Origin: OMII01 sp947467385
Lineage (GTDB): Bacteria; Bdellovibrionota_C; UBA2361; OMII01
Assembly (NCBI GenBank): GCA_044360075.1
Contig: JBIKLA010000004.1
Coordinates: 1-64,000 of the forward strand
Direction of reading: 5' to 3'
Length of the DNA stretch: 64,000 bases
The translations under genes and the position numbers were made by a program. Numbering within the stretch: the first letter of the stretch is position 1; every line of letters begins with the position of its first letter. This document shows positions 21,323 to 29,115 of this stretch, in pieces. The notes below the pieces were generated by a model. That model did not search any database. It had not been told where the DNA came from and saw nothing but the letters and a program-made list of their open reading frames with translations.

Positions 21323-22705
21323 TCACTTTCCGACGCAGAACTTTGAGAATATGCGGCCAAGGATATCCTCCGTGTGCGTCTTGCCGACGATCTCATCAAG
21401 CGCCGAGAGCGCTTCGCGCAGGTCTGCCACAAGGATCGCCAGCGGAGCGCTCTTTGAGTGCACGAGATCTGCAAATGCCCCAAGCGACTCCTCGGCGCGC
21501 CTGAGGCAATCGCGGTGGCGCTCATTTGTTATGATTTCGCCCGCCTCTCCCTTCTCTGGGGCGCTCTTGGCGACATCCTCCACGAGCGCCTCAATAAGGG
21601 GACCAATACCAGCGCCCGTCTTTGCCGAGATGTAAAAATTCTGTTGGCACACCGACGAGTCACACACAAACAGCCCAACAGCGGACGGGTTTAGGTCGAT
21701 CTTATTAACGACCATCCAGATTCGCTTGCTTGCTCCCTTGAGCACCGACAGCGTCTCCTGCCAGCCCTCAGACGTATCGTTAGCATCAACAACGAACAGA
21801 ACGAGATCTGCCCACGGGATTCGCTCCTTGGCGAGCTCAACTCCAATCTTCTCAACCTCGTCGGAGGTCTCGCGGATTCCGGCCGAATCGCAGAAGACAA
21901 ACTTGTGTCCAGCGAGGGATGCCTCCTCCTCGATCAGATCGCGCGTCGTTCCTGACACCGGCGATACGATCGCCTTGCGCTTGCCCACAAGAAGATTAAG
22001 CAGGCTCGACTTGCCGGCGTTGGGCCGACCGCACAAGAGCACCCGCACGCCCTCCTTCACAAGCGCGCCGAAGGAATAGGTCTCAAGAAGCTGCGTCACC
22101 TTGGCGCGCGCAACCTCTGAGCGAGCCGCAACAGCATCGAGCTTATCAGGCTGGATGTCCTCCTCGGGAAAGTCGATCGTCGCCTCAAGCTCAGCCAGCG
22201 CGTCTCGAAGCGGCTCCCCAATCGCAGCAACAGCCTGGCTGAGGCGCCCCTTAAGCTGCTCACCGGCGAAGCGCAGCTCCTCCTCGGTCTTGGCGTTGAT
22301 CACGTCCGCGATCGCCTCTGCCTGTGCCAGATCAAGCTTGCCGTTGAGGAATGCCCGCTTAGTAAACTCGCCTGCCGGTGCCGGAATCACCCCAAATGCG
22401 TAGAGCGACCGCAGCACCCGCTGCACCAGCACCGGGCTGCCGTGAAACTGAAACTCAATCACGTCCTCGCCGGTGAAGCTGTAGGGCGCCGGCATAAACA
22501 CCACGAGCCCCGTATCGATCGTTGCCCCAGACTTAAAGTCGAGGATGTCGCCAAAGCAGAGCAATCGTGGGTTCTTGAGCGGGTCCTTCTTGCCGCGAAA
22601 CACAGAGCTCAGAGCCGTACGCACCCTCGGACCGCTCGCGCGCACGACGGCTACGCCCGCAGGCGCTGGGGCCGTGGCAAGCGCAGCGATGGTTGATCCG
22701 TCCAT
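21323..22705 (-). CDS. mnmE: tRNA modification GTPase MnmE
   Basis: A 460-residue GTPase that, with MnmG, installs the cmnm5 group on U34 of several tRNAs. The N-terminal folate-binding domain (TIAALATAPAPAGVAVVR) is followed by an alpha-helical domain interrupted by a G domain: P-loop GRPNAGKSSLLN, SGTTRD, CDSAGIRET and NKID. The C terminus ends FSKFCVGK, matching the essential FCI/VGK motif. It shares TAATG with the yidC stop, so the two are translationally coupled. This is the last gene of the rpmH-rnpA-yidD-yidC-mnmE cluster. Confidence 0.97.
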   Translation of the reverse strand: MDGSTIAALATAPAPAGVAVVRASGPRVRTALSSVFRGKKDPLKNPRLLCFGDILDFKSGATIDTGLVVFMPAPYSFTGEDVIEFQFHGSPVLVQRVLRSLYAFGVIPAPAGEFTKRAFLNGKLDLAQAEAIADVINAKTEEELRFAGEQLKGRLSQAVAAIGEPLRDALAELEATIDFPEEDIQPDKLDAVAARSEVARAKVTQLLETYSFGALVKEGVRVLLCGRPNAGKSSLLNLLVGKRKAIVSPVSGTTRDLIEEEASLAGHKFVFCDSAGIRETSDEVEKIGVELAKERIPWADLVLFVVDANDTSEGWQETLSVLKGASKRIWMVVNKIDLNPSAVGLFVCDSSVCQQNFYISAKTGAGIGPLIEALVEDVAKSAPEKGEAGEIITNERHRDCLRRAEESLGAFADLVHSKSAPLAILVADLREALSALDEIVGKTHTEDILGRIFSKFCVGK

Positions 22706-24444
22706 TAGACTAGCGTCAGGATGTAGCCTACCCCAAGGATGAGCAGACTTGTTACAAACGTAGCGGTATACACCGAGCCCTTTTCGGCATTTCGCATGTA
22801 CACCTGCTGCGTGATGGAGATTATGTTATTCACAAGCCAGTAGAGCACAAGCCCAGCCGGCATCGGATAGACGATAAACATTACGGCGAAGATAATCGGC
22901 ATCAGCATCATCATCTTCTGCTGCTGTGGATCTGCCGAAGTATTGGGGGTCGTCCACTGCTGCAGGATCATCGAGGCCGACATGAGAAGTACCATGACCG
23001 GCACACCTATCCCGAAGATCTCAAGCTTCTCGGGGGCCGAAAGATCGGTAATCCAGAGCGCGAAGCCGGCGTGCCGCAACTCAATCGAGTTGAGGAGCGC
23101 GTTGTACAGCCCCAGGAACACCGGTATCTGAATTGCAACCGGGAAGCACCCTCCCATTGGGTTGATGCCCTTGCGCTGATAGAGCGCCATAATCTCCTGG
23201 TTGAGCTGCGTGGCATCCTTGATGCGCTCGCGGAGAGCCTTTATCTCGGGCTGGATCTCCTGCATCCGCTTCATCGAGGCAAAACTCGCCTTCGACAGCG
23301 GAAGCATGACCGTCTTCACAATAAGAGTGAGCGCAATGATCGCAAGGCCATAGTTCTGCAGGTAGATGTAGAGGTAATGCAGAAGCCACAAAAGCGGCAG
23401 CGAGAGGAACGAGAACCATCCGAGGTCGATTGTGCGCTCAAGGTGGTAGTCGCCCACGTACTGAAGCGTCTTGTAGTCTTTCGGTCCTACATACAATTCA
23501 AATGTGCCCGTCTCCTGTCCGCCCGGCTCGCGCGCGAGGAACACGTTCCCCTCGCGGCCAATGAGGGTATTGGCTCCCTTCATAAGCGGGACAACGGTCG
23601 ACATGAAGTACTTGTCACCGAGCGATGCCCACTTCGAAGGCCCAAAGCCGCGCACGCCCTCGATGATATCTGTGAGCGCTATGTGATGGATCTTATCTGC
23701 CTGGTCGAGATAGGTGATCTGCGAGGCGCCAGCCCGCGGATCCTCCTTGTCCTGCGGAAAGAGGTGCGTCCACTCAAGCCACACAAACTGCCCCTCAGGA
23801 AGCTTCCTGGAGAGCGACACCTCAACCGACATGACGTACGAGCCTGAGCTCCCGGTAATGCGCTTCGTGATCTGGTTGCCGCTTGGAAGCGTGCCCTTGA
23901 GCTCAATCGTCACGCTCGATCCCTCGGGAGTGCGGAAGTTGCCCGAGGCCTGTGAGGAGGGCGCACCGTTAACTGAGGCGAGCGTGTACATTACATGCTC
24001 GTCGCTCTCTAGGCCCGCGTACGCACCGAGCGGAAAAACTGCGCCTTCCGGAGTGTCAACGAGATCGAGCGCCTGGTCAGATCCGTGCTCACGCTTGTAC
24101 TCGTTGAGCTTCACGCTCACTGCGCGGCCCCCAAGGTGCGAGATGCCGAACTGTGCAACGCCCGTTTGGATAAACGAGGTCGGGGCTGCCTCAAGCTCGG
24201 CACGCTTGGGATGTGAGGCCACGGCGGCAGGGGCGGCGGGCGCAACCTGCGCAGGAGTCGCCGGCTGGACCTGGACCGCTGACTCACCCGGCTTGCTGTC
24301 CACCTGTTGTGCCTGCTGCTTTGGGGCCTCCGGTATCGGCTTCTTCTTCGGCGCCTGCATCTGCGACCAAACGATCGCCACGATGATGCAAAGGATTATC
24401 GCCTGCAGCGTTCGCCGGTTCTGGTCCTGGGAGTTGTCCTGCAC
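22705..24444 (-). CDS. yidC: Membrane protein insertase YidC
   Basis: A 579-residue insertase that places membrane proteins alone or with SecYEG. TM1 lies at about residues 13-27, followed by a Pro/Gln/Lys/Ala-rich linker and the large periplasmic beta domain. The conserved core with five spans follows (PLLWLLHYLYIYLQNYG, then LSKASFASMKRMQEIQPEIKAL, PMGGCFPVAIQIPVFLGLYNAL). Length and order match Gram-negative YidC, the full-length form with a P1 domain. It overlaps mnmE by one base and follows yidD by about 145 bp. Confidence 0.97.
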   Translation of the reverse strand: MQDNSQDQNRRTLQAIILCIIVAIVWSQMQAPKKKPIPEAPKQQAQQVDSKPGESAVQVQPATPAQVAPAAPAAVASHPKRAELEAAPTSFIQTGVAQFGISHLGGRAVSVKLNEYKREHGSDQALDLVDTPEGAVFPLGAYAGLESDEHVMYTLASVNGAPSSQASGNFRTPEGSSVTIELKGTLPSGNQITKRITGSSGSYVMSVEVSLSRKLPEGQFVWLEWTHLFPQDKEDPRAGASQITYLDQADKIHHIALTDIIEGVRGFGPSKWASLGDKYFMSTVVPLMKGANTLIGREGNVFLAREPGGQETGTFELYVGPKDYKTLQYVGDYHLERTIDLGWFSFLSLPLLWLLHYLYIYLQNYGLAIIALTLIVKTVMLPLSKASFASMKRMQEIQPEIKALRERIKDATQLNQEIMALYQRKGINPMGGCFPVAIQIPVFLGLYNALLNSIELRHAGFALWITDLSAPEKLEIFGIGVPVMVLLMSASMILQQWTTPNTSADPQQQKMMMLMPIIFAVMFIVYPMPAGLVLYWLVNNIISITQQVYMRNAEKGSVYTATFVTSLLILGVGYILTLV

Positions 24445-24589
24445 AAGGGTCCTTTAAGGATAAATAAGAATAAAGAGGAGGGCTGTGGGGCACTAACGTG
24501 TAGGCGCTCACCCGCACTGAAACTCAGAAGTCCTTGTTGTAAGAAAAGGCTACCCTAAAATCAAGGCAACCAGCCCTAAACACGCAGAA

Positions 24590-24808
24590 TTACGGGACAG
24601 GGTCGGGCCCGCCCTCGTTAAGCGGGTGGCAGCGCGCCAGGCGCTTGAGTGCAAGCACGCCTCCCCGAAGCCATCCGTGCCGCTCAACAGCCTCAAGGGC
24701 GTAGTCCGAGCAGCTCGGATGAAAGCGGCACGCGCTCCCAAAGAGCTTGGAAAACGTGGCTTTGTATAGCGAGTGAATGCCCCGAGCGACCGGGCGGCGT
24801 TTCGGCAC
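24590..24808 (-). CDS. yidD: Membrane protein insertion efficiency factor YidD
   Basis: A 72-residue protein with the complete YidD/DUF37 signature: LYKATFSKLFGSACRFHPSC, DYALEAVERHG, RLARCHPLNEGGPDPVP. It is a small inner-surface membrane-associated protein thought to help YidC. The start is GTG at 24808 with GAGGTG just upstream. It lies between rnpA and yidC in the conserved order. Confidence 0.95.
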   Translation of the reverse strand: MPKRRPVARGIHSLYKATFSKLFGSACRFHPSCSDYALEAVERHGWLRGGVLALKRLARCHPLNEGGPDPVP

Positions 24809-24864
24809 GACACCTCATTACCATGAATCGGGGCTCGGCACTGGGGCACCGCCGCTCCGCTTCC

Positions 24865-25290
24865 TCAATACACCGTTGTTTTTGGGAGAAGCCCTTGGCC
24901 CTTCCAGGCCCCAATGAGCTCCCGCTTGTAGTCATTAAACGAGCACGACTGGATATCGCGGCGGGCGATGACGACCATGTCGACCGGCTTCGCAAAGTCT
25001 CCACGCACAGCACGAAACACCTCGCGCAACCGGCGCTTAATTTGGTTTCGGGCCGTTGCCCGCTTCTCAAGCTTCGTTGTCACAGCAATCGCAAGGCGGC
25101 TGGTTCCCGCCTCTGAAGGAATGAACAGAACAAGAAAATGCTTGCAATGGATCTTGGCGCCTGTGTTTTGGCACCGAGCGATATCGGACCTCTTTCGCAA
25201 GCGGGCATCCGACCCGCGTGAAAGGGAATTAACGATAGTGCCCCTTGCGCTGATGCTTCTTGACCGAGATCCGCTTGCGGCCCTTCGCAC
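24865..25290 (-). CDS. rnpA: Ribonuclease P protein component
   Basis: The basic protein subunit of RNase P, which matures tRNA 5' ends. The signature ATARNQIKRRLREVFR (RNR motif) is complete, and RLRKRSDIARCQNTG and HFLVLFIP match the N-terminal half. The start is uncertain. The homologous region appears to reach upstream of the TTG at 25200, yet no ATG, GTG or TTG lies between there and the rpmH stop. The nearest in-frame candidate is GTG at 25290, inside rpmH, giving about 141 residues and a 62-nt overlap with rpmH; a GTG at 25317 is also in frame. With the TTG at 25200 it would be 111 residues. Confidence 0.88.
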   Translation of the reverse strand: MRRAASGSRSRSISARGTIVNSLSRGSDARLRKRSDIARCQNTGAKIHCKHFLVLFIPSEAGTSRLAIAVTTKLEKRATARNQIKRRLREVFRAVRGDFAKPVDMVVIARRDIQSCSFNDYKRELIGAWKGQGLLPKTTVY

Positions 25291-25393
25291 GACGGGCGTT
25301 GAGGACCTTGCGGCCACCCTTCGTGGCGCTTCTCTTACGGAAGCCGTGGGTTGTAGCGCGGCTCTTTTTGCTTGGTTGGTACGTACGTTTCAT
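25229..25393 (-). CDS. rpmH: Large ribosomal subunit protein bL34
   Basis: A 54-residue ribosomal protein beginning MKRTYQPSK, then THGFRKRSATKGGRKVLNARRAKGRKRIS, the bL34 core. It is longer than the usual 44-46 residues because of a basic C-terminal extension (VKKHQRKGHYR). A good promoter lies just upstream. It heads the rpmH-rnpA-yidD-yidC-mnmE cluster. Confidence 0.96.
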   Translation of the reverse strand: MKRTYQPSKKSRATTHGFRKRSATKGGRKVLNARRAKGRKRISVKKHQRKGHYR

Positions 25394-25401
25394 AGTGAAC
25401 T

Positions 25402-25415
25402 ACCTATTAATAGGT
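25402..25415. promoter_or_regulatory. Perfect palindrome at the rpmH transcription start
   Basis: ACCTATTAATAGGT is a perfect 14-bp palindrome 9 bp upstream of the rpmH ATG, at about the position where transcription should begin from the promoter at 25421-25449. It could be an operator or simply part of the leader containing the AGG ribosome site. Confidence 0.35.
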
Positions 25416-25420
25416 TCGTG

Positions 25421-25449
25421 ATAGTATTTGCTTTGGTTAGAGGGGTCAA
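25421..25449 (-). promoter_or_regulatory. Sigma-70 promoter of rpmH
   Basis: On the minus strand TTGACC, 17 nt, TACTAT: near-consensus -35 and -10 hexamers at the optimal spacing, 28 bp upstream of the rpmH ATG. This is the best promoter seen in the window and fits the expected strong expression of a ribosomal protein gene. Confidence 0.75.
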
Positions 25450-25855
25450 CCTTGGCTGCCCGAGACGCTCAAGAGCGTTTATTTCAACCCCATGGGGGCT
25501 GGGTATTCAAAGCAATAAATATCGCTATTACAGATAGTTAACGGGGCAAGCGCTCCTAATTCTGCGGCGGTCCTGAAATGAGATGTCTACCATCACAGGG
25601 GGTTGGAAGGTGCCCAGATGCCCCACTTTATCAACACTCAGAAAAGCCCGGCTACCCTACAGCAGGACGCGCACCCAGCAAACCGAAAGGGGGCGACCTA
25701 GGATAGAAGCCTGCAATCCGCTTGGCGAGAAGCCGCTTGGCTGAAATGCACCCCCCGTTCGGCTCATCCATCAGCAAAAGCAAGGGAGACACACCTAGGC
25801 TCTTTCACCTAAGCTACAGGAGCAATCTCAACTTTACGCTCTCTTGTGAGGCTCT
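25450..25855. other. Intergenic region upstream of rpmH and the DUF3833 gene
   Basis: About 400 bp between divergent genes. Apart from the rpmH promoter I see an AT-rich patch (25500-25540) and one near-match to a DnaA box, TTATCAACA at 25628-25636. dnaA, which often sits beside rpmH, is absent. No gene or ordered repeat is evident. Confidence 0.4.
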
Positions 25856-26389
25856 ATGCGCCTGCCCCATCTTTTTGCTTTGTGCTCTCTTGTGCTCTCA
25901 GTCCTCTCAGGATGTGCCGTCTCGGTGCATGAGTACAAAGACGAGAAACCGGCGCTCATTGTGGAGGAGTTCTTCGCCGGAGACCTCGAAGCCTTCGGCG
26001 TCGTCGCCGAGCGCAGCGGCAAGGTCGTCAAGCGATTCTCGTGCGACATGCGCGGAACGTGGGACGGGAGCACCCTCGTGCTCGATGAGGACTTCACCTG
26101 GGCCGACGGCTCGCGGCAGAAGCGGGTCTGGCGCCTCACGAAGCAGCCTGACGGCACATTCGCAGGAACAGCCGGCGACGTTGTTGGGACAGCCTTCGGT
26201 GAGGTCTCCGGAAACACCCTGCACCTCGTCTATGACCTGTCTGTCCCAGTGGACGGCTCAACGACGGTGCTCCACGTTGATGATTGGCTCTACCTCGTCA
26301 CTGATGATGTCCTTATGAACCACTCAGAGCTGACGAAATTTGGGCTCGATGCGGCTGAAGTTTTCCTAACGATCCAAAAGAAGAGATAG
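25856..26389 (+). CDS. DUF3833 family lipoprotein
   Basis: A 177-residue lipoprotein with lipobox LSVLSGC. The mature part matches DUF3833: EEFFAGDLEAFGVVAERSGKV, MRGTWDGSTLVLDEDF, RQKRVWRLTKQPDGTFAGTAGDVVGTAFGE, and DDWLYLVTDDVLMNHSELTKFG. The family forms a lipocalin-like barrel of unknown function in proteobacteria (recalled). GTGAGG lies 5 nt before the ATG. It seems monocistronic. Confidence 0.9.
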   Translation: MRLPHLFALCSLVLSVLSGCAVSVHEYKDEKPALIVEEFFAGDLEAFGVVAERSGKVVKRFSCDMRGTWDGSTLVLDEDFTWADGSRQKRVWRLTKQPDGTFAGTAGDVVGTAFGEVSGNTLHLVYDLSVPVDGSTTVLHVDDWLYLVTDDVLMNHSELTKFGLDAAEVFLTIQKKR

Positions 26390-26398
26390 CGGCACTCT

Positions 26399-26444
26399 CA
26401 AAAAGGAGGGGCAGGCGCCCTCTGTGAGGGAAAGCGCCTGCCCC
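26399..26444 (-). terminator. Strong terminator for the gene at 26466 (possibly bidirectional)
   Basis: GGGGCAGGCGC at 26408-26418 pairs perfectly with GCGCCTGCCCC at 26434-26444 (11 bp). On the minus strand the stem is followed by CTCCTTTTT, so it ends the transcript of the unknown gene at 26466. It also lies just after the DUF3833 stop and may serve that gene. Confidence 0.75.
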
Positions 26445-26465
26445 GTGGTCGAAATTCACACTTGG

Positions 26466-27005
26466 TTACTGGTTCGCCGCCATCTTCATCTGAGCCTCAC
26501 CCGACACCATCGGCGGCACGTACGGCTGGTCGAGCAATGTGGCGACTAACTCCTCAAGAGCGCTTCCCGTGCAGAGAGCGCCTTCGATGTACACCTCAAT
26601 CGCCGATGGCGGGAGGTACACATGATTAACCCCGAGAACTACTGGCCCTGGGCGCTTGCGCTCCGGGTTCGTCCTCAAGAAGAGGCGACGAGCGTAGCTG
26701 ATGCCCTGCTGGTCACACCCGAACATCTCTGCAACCCACACCGGCTGCTTAGAGAGCGCATAGTCGAGGCTCGCGGCAAGCGAACCTGCATGCCCCTGAA
26801 TCGTTGAGCTCTGGGGGTTAGCTGCCGTCTGTGCCAGGAGGAGCCCGAGAGCCCTTACGGCCGAGGTCCACTGGAACGATCCGGCCGAGCGGAACGCCCC
26901 GCCCGTCTTCCCGCGGATGCTGCGGCGAGCTTCTCCGTTGGCGTTCTCACGAAAGGTTACCTCTGTCAGTTGCCCCATCTCAAAGTATAGCTTCAAGCTT
27001 CTCAT
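26466..27005 (-). CDS. Hypothetical protein, 179 residues
   Basis: I do not recognise this protein. It is soluble without a signal peptide. It starts with strands (SLKLYFEMGQLTEVTFRE), has a helical middle with small residues (SAVRALGLLLAQTAANPQ) and contains VWVAEMFGCDQQGISYARR, PGPVVLGVNHVYLPP and a final helix. The ATG at 27005 follows a perfect GGAGG site 7 nt away, so the upstream frame to 27044 is not used. A strong terminator follows. It is probably a single-gene unit. Confidence 0.7.
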   Translation of the reverse strand: MRSLKLYFEMGQLTEVTFRENANGEARRSIRGKTGGAFRSAGSFQWTSAVRALGLLLAQTAANPQSSTIQGHAGSLAASLDYALSKQPVWVAEMFGCDQQGISYARRLFLRTNPERKRPGPVVLGVNHVYLPPSAIEVYIEGALCTGSALEELVATLLDQPYVPPMVSGEAQMKMAANQ

Positions 27006-27504
27006 ACGTTTCCTCCCCAGCCCGTTTCCTCGTTGGGCCACCATTACGTCTGCTGCTTCGTTTCCATCAGAATCGATTTCGCGACTCAGCAGTCATGGTG
27101 TGTTTTCAGGTTTACGCGAAAACTTTTTTTGCGACAAAGCGGTCTCAAAATCCCCAAAAAGCGGGAGCGAGATTTGTTGATTCCGGCACAAGCCCCCCGA
27201 AAAGGCCGGGGTCGGTAGATTCAGCGTTTTCTTAACCCGTTGGATTCATGTGCTATTTTTTGTCGCGGGCATGATTTCATTTCGGAACGTTCCGATTTGG
27301 AAGGGGGGCGGGGCCGATTCTAAACCGAAAAATCCCTCCGCATGCCTGCGAGTCGGCTCGTGTCCTCCAAACCCAGGGGCCTGGAATTGCCCCCTTTAAA
27401 TCCACTTCTTAACTCATTTCCTGCCGCCCTTTCGGCATTCCCTCAAGTTTTCCCCCGCACCTGCCGTCCCTAAGTTTTAGATAAGGTCTCAAGGACGAGG
27501 TCAT
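27006..27504. other. Intergenic region before the PEBP-domain gene
   Basis: About 500 bp between divergent genes. 27282-27295 is a perfect 14-bp palindrome TCGGAACGTTCCGA, suited to a dimeric regulator. T-rich stretches lie at 27120-27130 and 27250-27265. No gene or clear -10/-35 pair is apparent. Confidence 0.4.
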
Positions 27505-29112
27505 ATGAAGCCGGGTGCCGCCCCTACAGGGCTCCTGAAACACGGATTGTTTCTTTTTATGGCGATGGTGCTCGCCCTCGGCATTCGTGCGCACAGCTCT
27601 GTTTCCCAAGAGCCTGCCGAGGCTGGGCAGAAGCGGCTGGTGTGTGGCGACAAGCACGACCCGCTGCTTGAGCGTCTTCGCGCGATTAAAAAGCTTCGAA
27701 GAGTAAGCAGCGATCCGGCTGTTTTCCTGCGCCTTGATGCCGAGGTAAAAGCGCTTCAAAAGCAGCGCTCGCGCATGTCTCGGGAATGCCGCAGCCTCAA
27801 GCAAGCCCAAGCGCTTTCCGGCTTCTCTATAAGAAGCCCCGTCTTCGGGGCCGGAGGAAGGATCCCTGACAAGTACACCTGCTTCGACTACGGCGGGAGG
27901 CAGCCATCGGGGGCGATCCCGCCGCTCTCCATCTCGGGCGTGCCGGCGGGCGCAAAGCGGCTCGTGCTCGTCATGTCGGATGCTGACGCTGATGACTTTC
28001 TTCACTGGATCGCTGTCATCAACAAGAACTCCCCAGCCTGGTCAGGATTTAAGGAGGCCACCGCACAGGTCTCGGGCGTCTCGTTCCTCGCAAACTATTA
28101 CGGCGTGCGCGGCTACGCTGGGCCCTGCCCTTCGACCGGCACGCACCGATACTCCTTCCGGCTGTATGCGATCTCTGACACGACGCGGACGTATTTCGGC
28201 TCCTCGCTTGCTGCTATCGACCGAAACCTCTCACGCGTGACGGTTAGAGGTGGGAGAGCCGGCTACATGGGGCGAGTGTCGTATCGAAACATGACACGTC
28301 CAACAAACACGCCGTCTCCTATCCCCACCGCCACGGCGAGCGCAACACCCATTCCCCCCACATTTACGCCCTCTCCACCAGCGGCTCCAACGTTCACCCC
28401 AACGTGGACACTGACGCCTATCTCACCCGACACTCCAACATCAACGGCCACCGCAACCCCAACCGGCACCTCGACCAGCACCCCCACGACGACTCCAACT
28501 GCAACCCCGACTCCAACATCAACCACCGCCCTGTACGTCGCAGAGTCGTGGGAAACCGCTTTCCCGCCGGCCGACTGGAGCGCCGGCACGCGATGGGCGC
28601 GCTCAGGAACGTATGGAGCAACTAACGGTGTCTACGCAGCGCGAGCAGCAACGGTCAGCAGCGCCACTTCGAGCGTGCTGACGCGCGCACCGATCACTTT
28701 CAGCAAGACCACGAACGTTTCGTTCTACTGGAAGATAGACGCTGAGCCCGATTACGGGTTTGCGTTTCTGTGCGTCAACCGCGCCACGTGCGCCCTCTAC
28801 AGCAACCAGTACGACTGGTACACAACGGGATACTCCTCGTCGTGGTACAAGACGACCCTGACCTTCGCAGCCGGCACCTACACCTTCGCATTCGGCGTGC
28901 AGGGAGACGGATATCCTCCCGCCAGTGGCAGCAACCATTTTCTGCTCGACTTCGTCGAGTTCGACGCAACTGGCGTGAGCTCCATTGCATCAACTCAGGC
29001 CGTCAACCCGTCGGATCCCAACTTCGCTGCGCTGCTTGAGAGGCATCCCTCTGATGCATTCACCCCGGCCTCAGCAAGGGCAGAGACAGTTTCATTCGGG
29101 CCCGCGAAGTGA
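27505..29112 (+). CDS. Secreted PEBP (Raf-kinase-inhibitor-like) protein with Thr/Pro linker and C-terminal beta domain
   Basis: A 535-residue exported protein. A signal peptide-like segment (about 10-28) is followed by a helical spacer (50-105). Residues about 112-255 are a YbhB/YbcL-type phosphatidylethanolamine-binding domain: IPDKYTCFDYGG, SGVPAGAKRLVLVMSDADADD..HW, GVRGYAGPCPSTGTHRYSFRLYAI. Then comes a linker of about 75 residues made almost only of Thr, Pro, Ser and Ala, and a C-terminal domain of about 180 residues (SWETAFPPADWSA, VSFYWKIDAEPDYGFAFL, TYTFAFGVQGDG) that looks like a jelly-roll binding module. A GAGG site precedes the ATG. It ends 3 bp before a convergent gene. The ligand is unknown. 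Confidence 0.82.
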   Translation: MKPGAAPTGLLKHGLFLFMAMVLALGIRAHSSVSQEPAEAGQKRLVCGDKHDPLLERLRAIKKLRRVSSDPAVFLRLDAEVKALQKQRSRMSRECRSLKQAQALSGFSIRSPVFGAGGRIPDKYTCFDYGGRQPSGAIPPLSISGVPAGAKRLVLVMSDADADDFLHWIAVINKNSPAWSGFKEATAQVSGVSFLANYYGVRGYAGPCPSTGTHRYSFRLYAISDTTRTYFGSSLAAIDRNLSRVTVRGGRAGYMGRVSYRNMTRPTNTPSPIPTATASATPIPPTFTPSPPAAPTFTPTWTLTPISPDTPTSTATATPTGTSTSTPTTTPTATPTPTSTTALYVAESWETAFPPADWSAGTRWARSGTYGATNGVYAARAATVSSATSSVLTRAPITFSKTTNVSFYWKIDAEPDYGFAFLCVNRATCALYSNQYDWYTTGYSSSWYKTTLTFAAGTYTFAFGVQGDGYPPASGSNHFLLDFVEFDATGVSSIASTQAVNPSDPNFAALLERHPSDAFTPASARAETVSFGPAK

Positions 29113-29115
29113 TGC

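Noticed and set aside
25450..25855. oriC next to rpmH
   Set aside because: Only one imperfect DnaA box is visible and dnaA is absent; not enough to call an origin.
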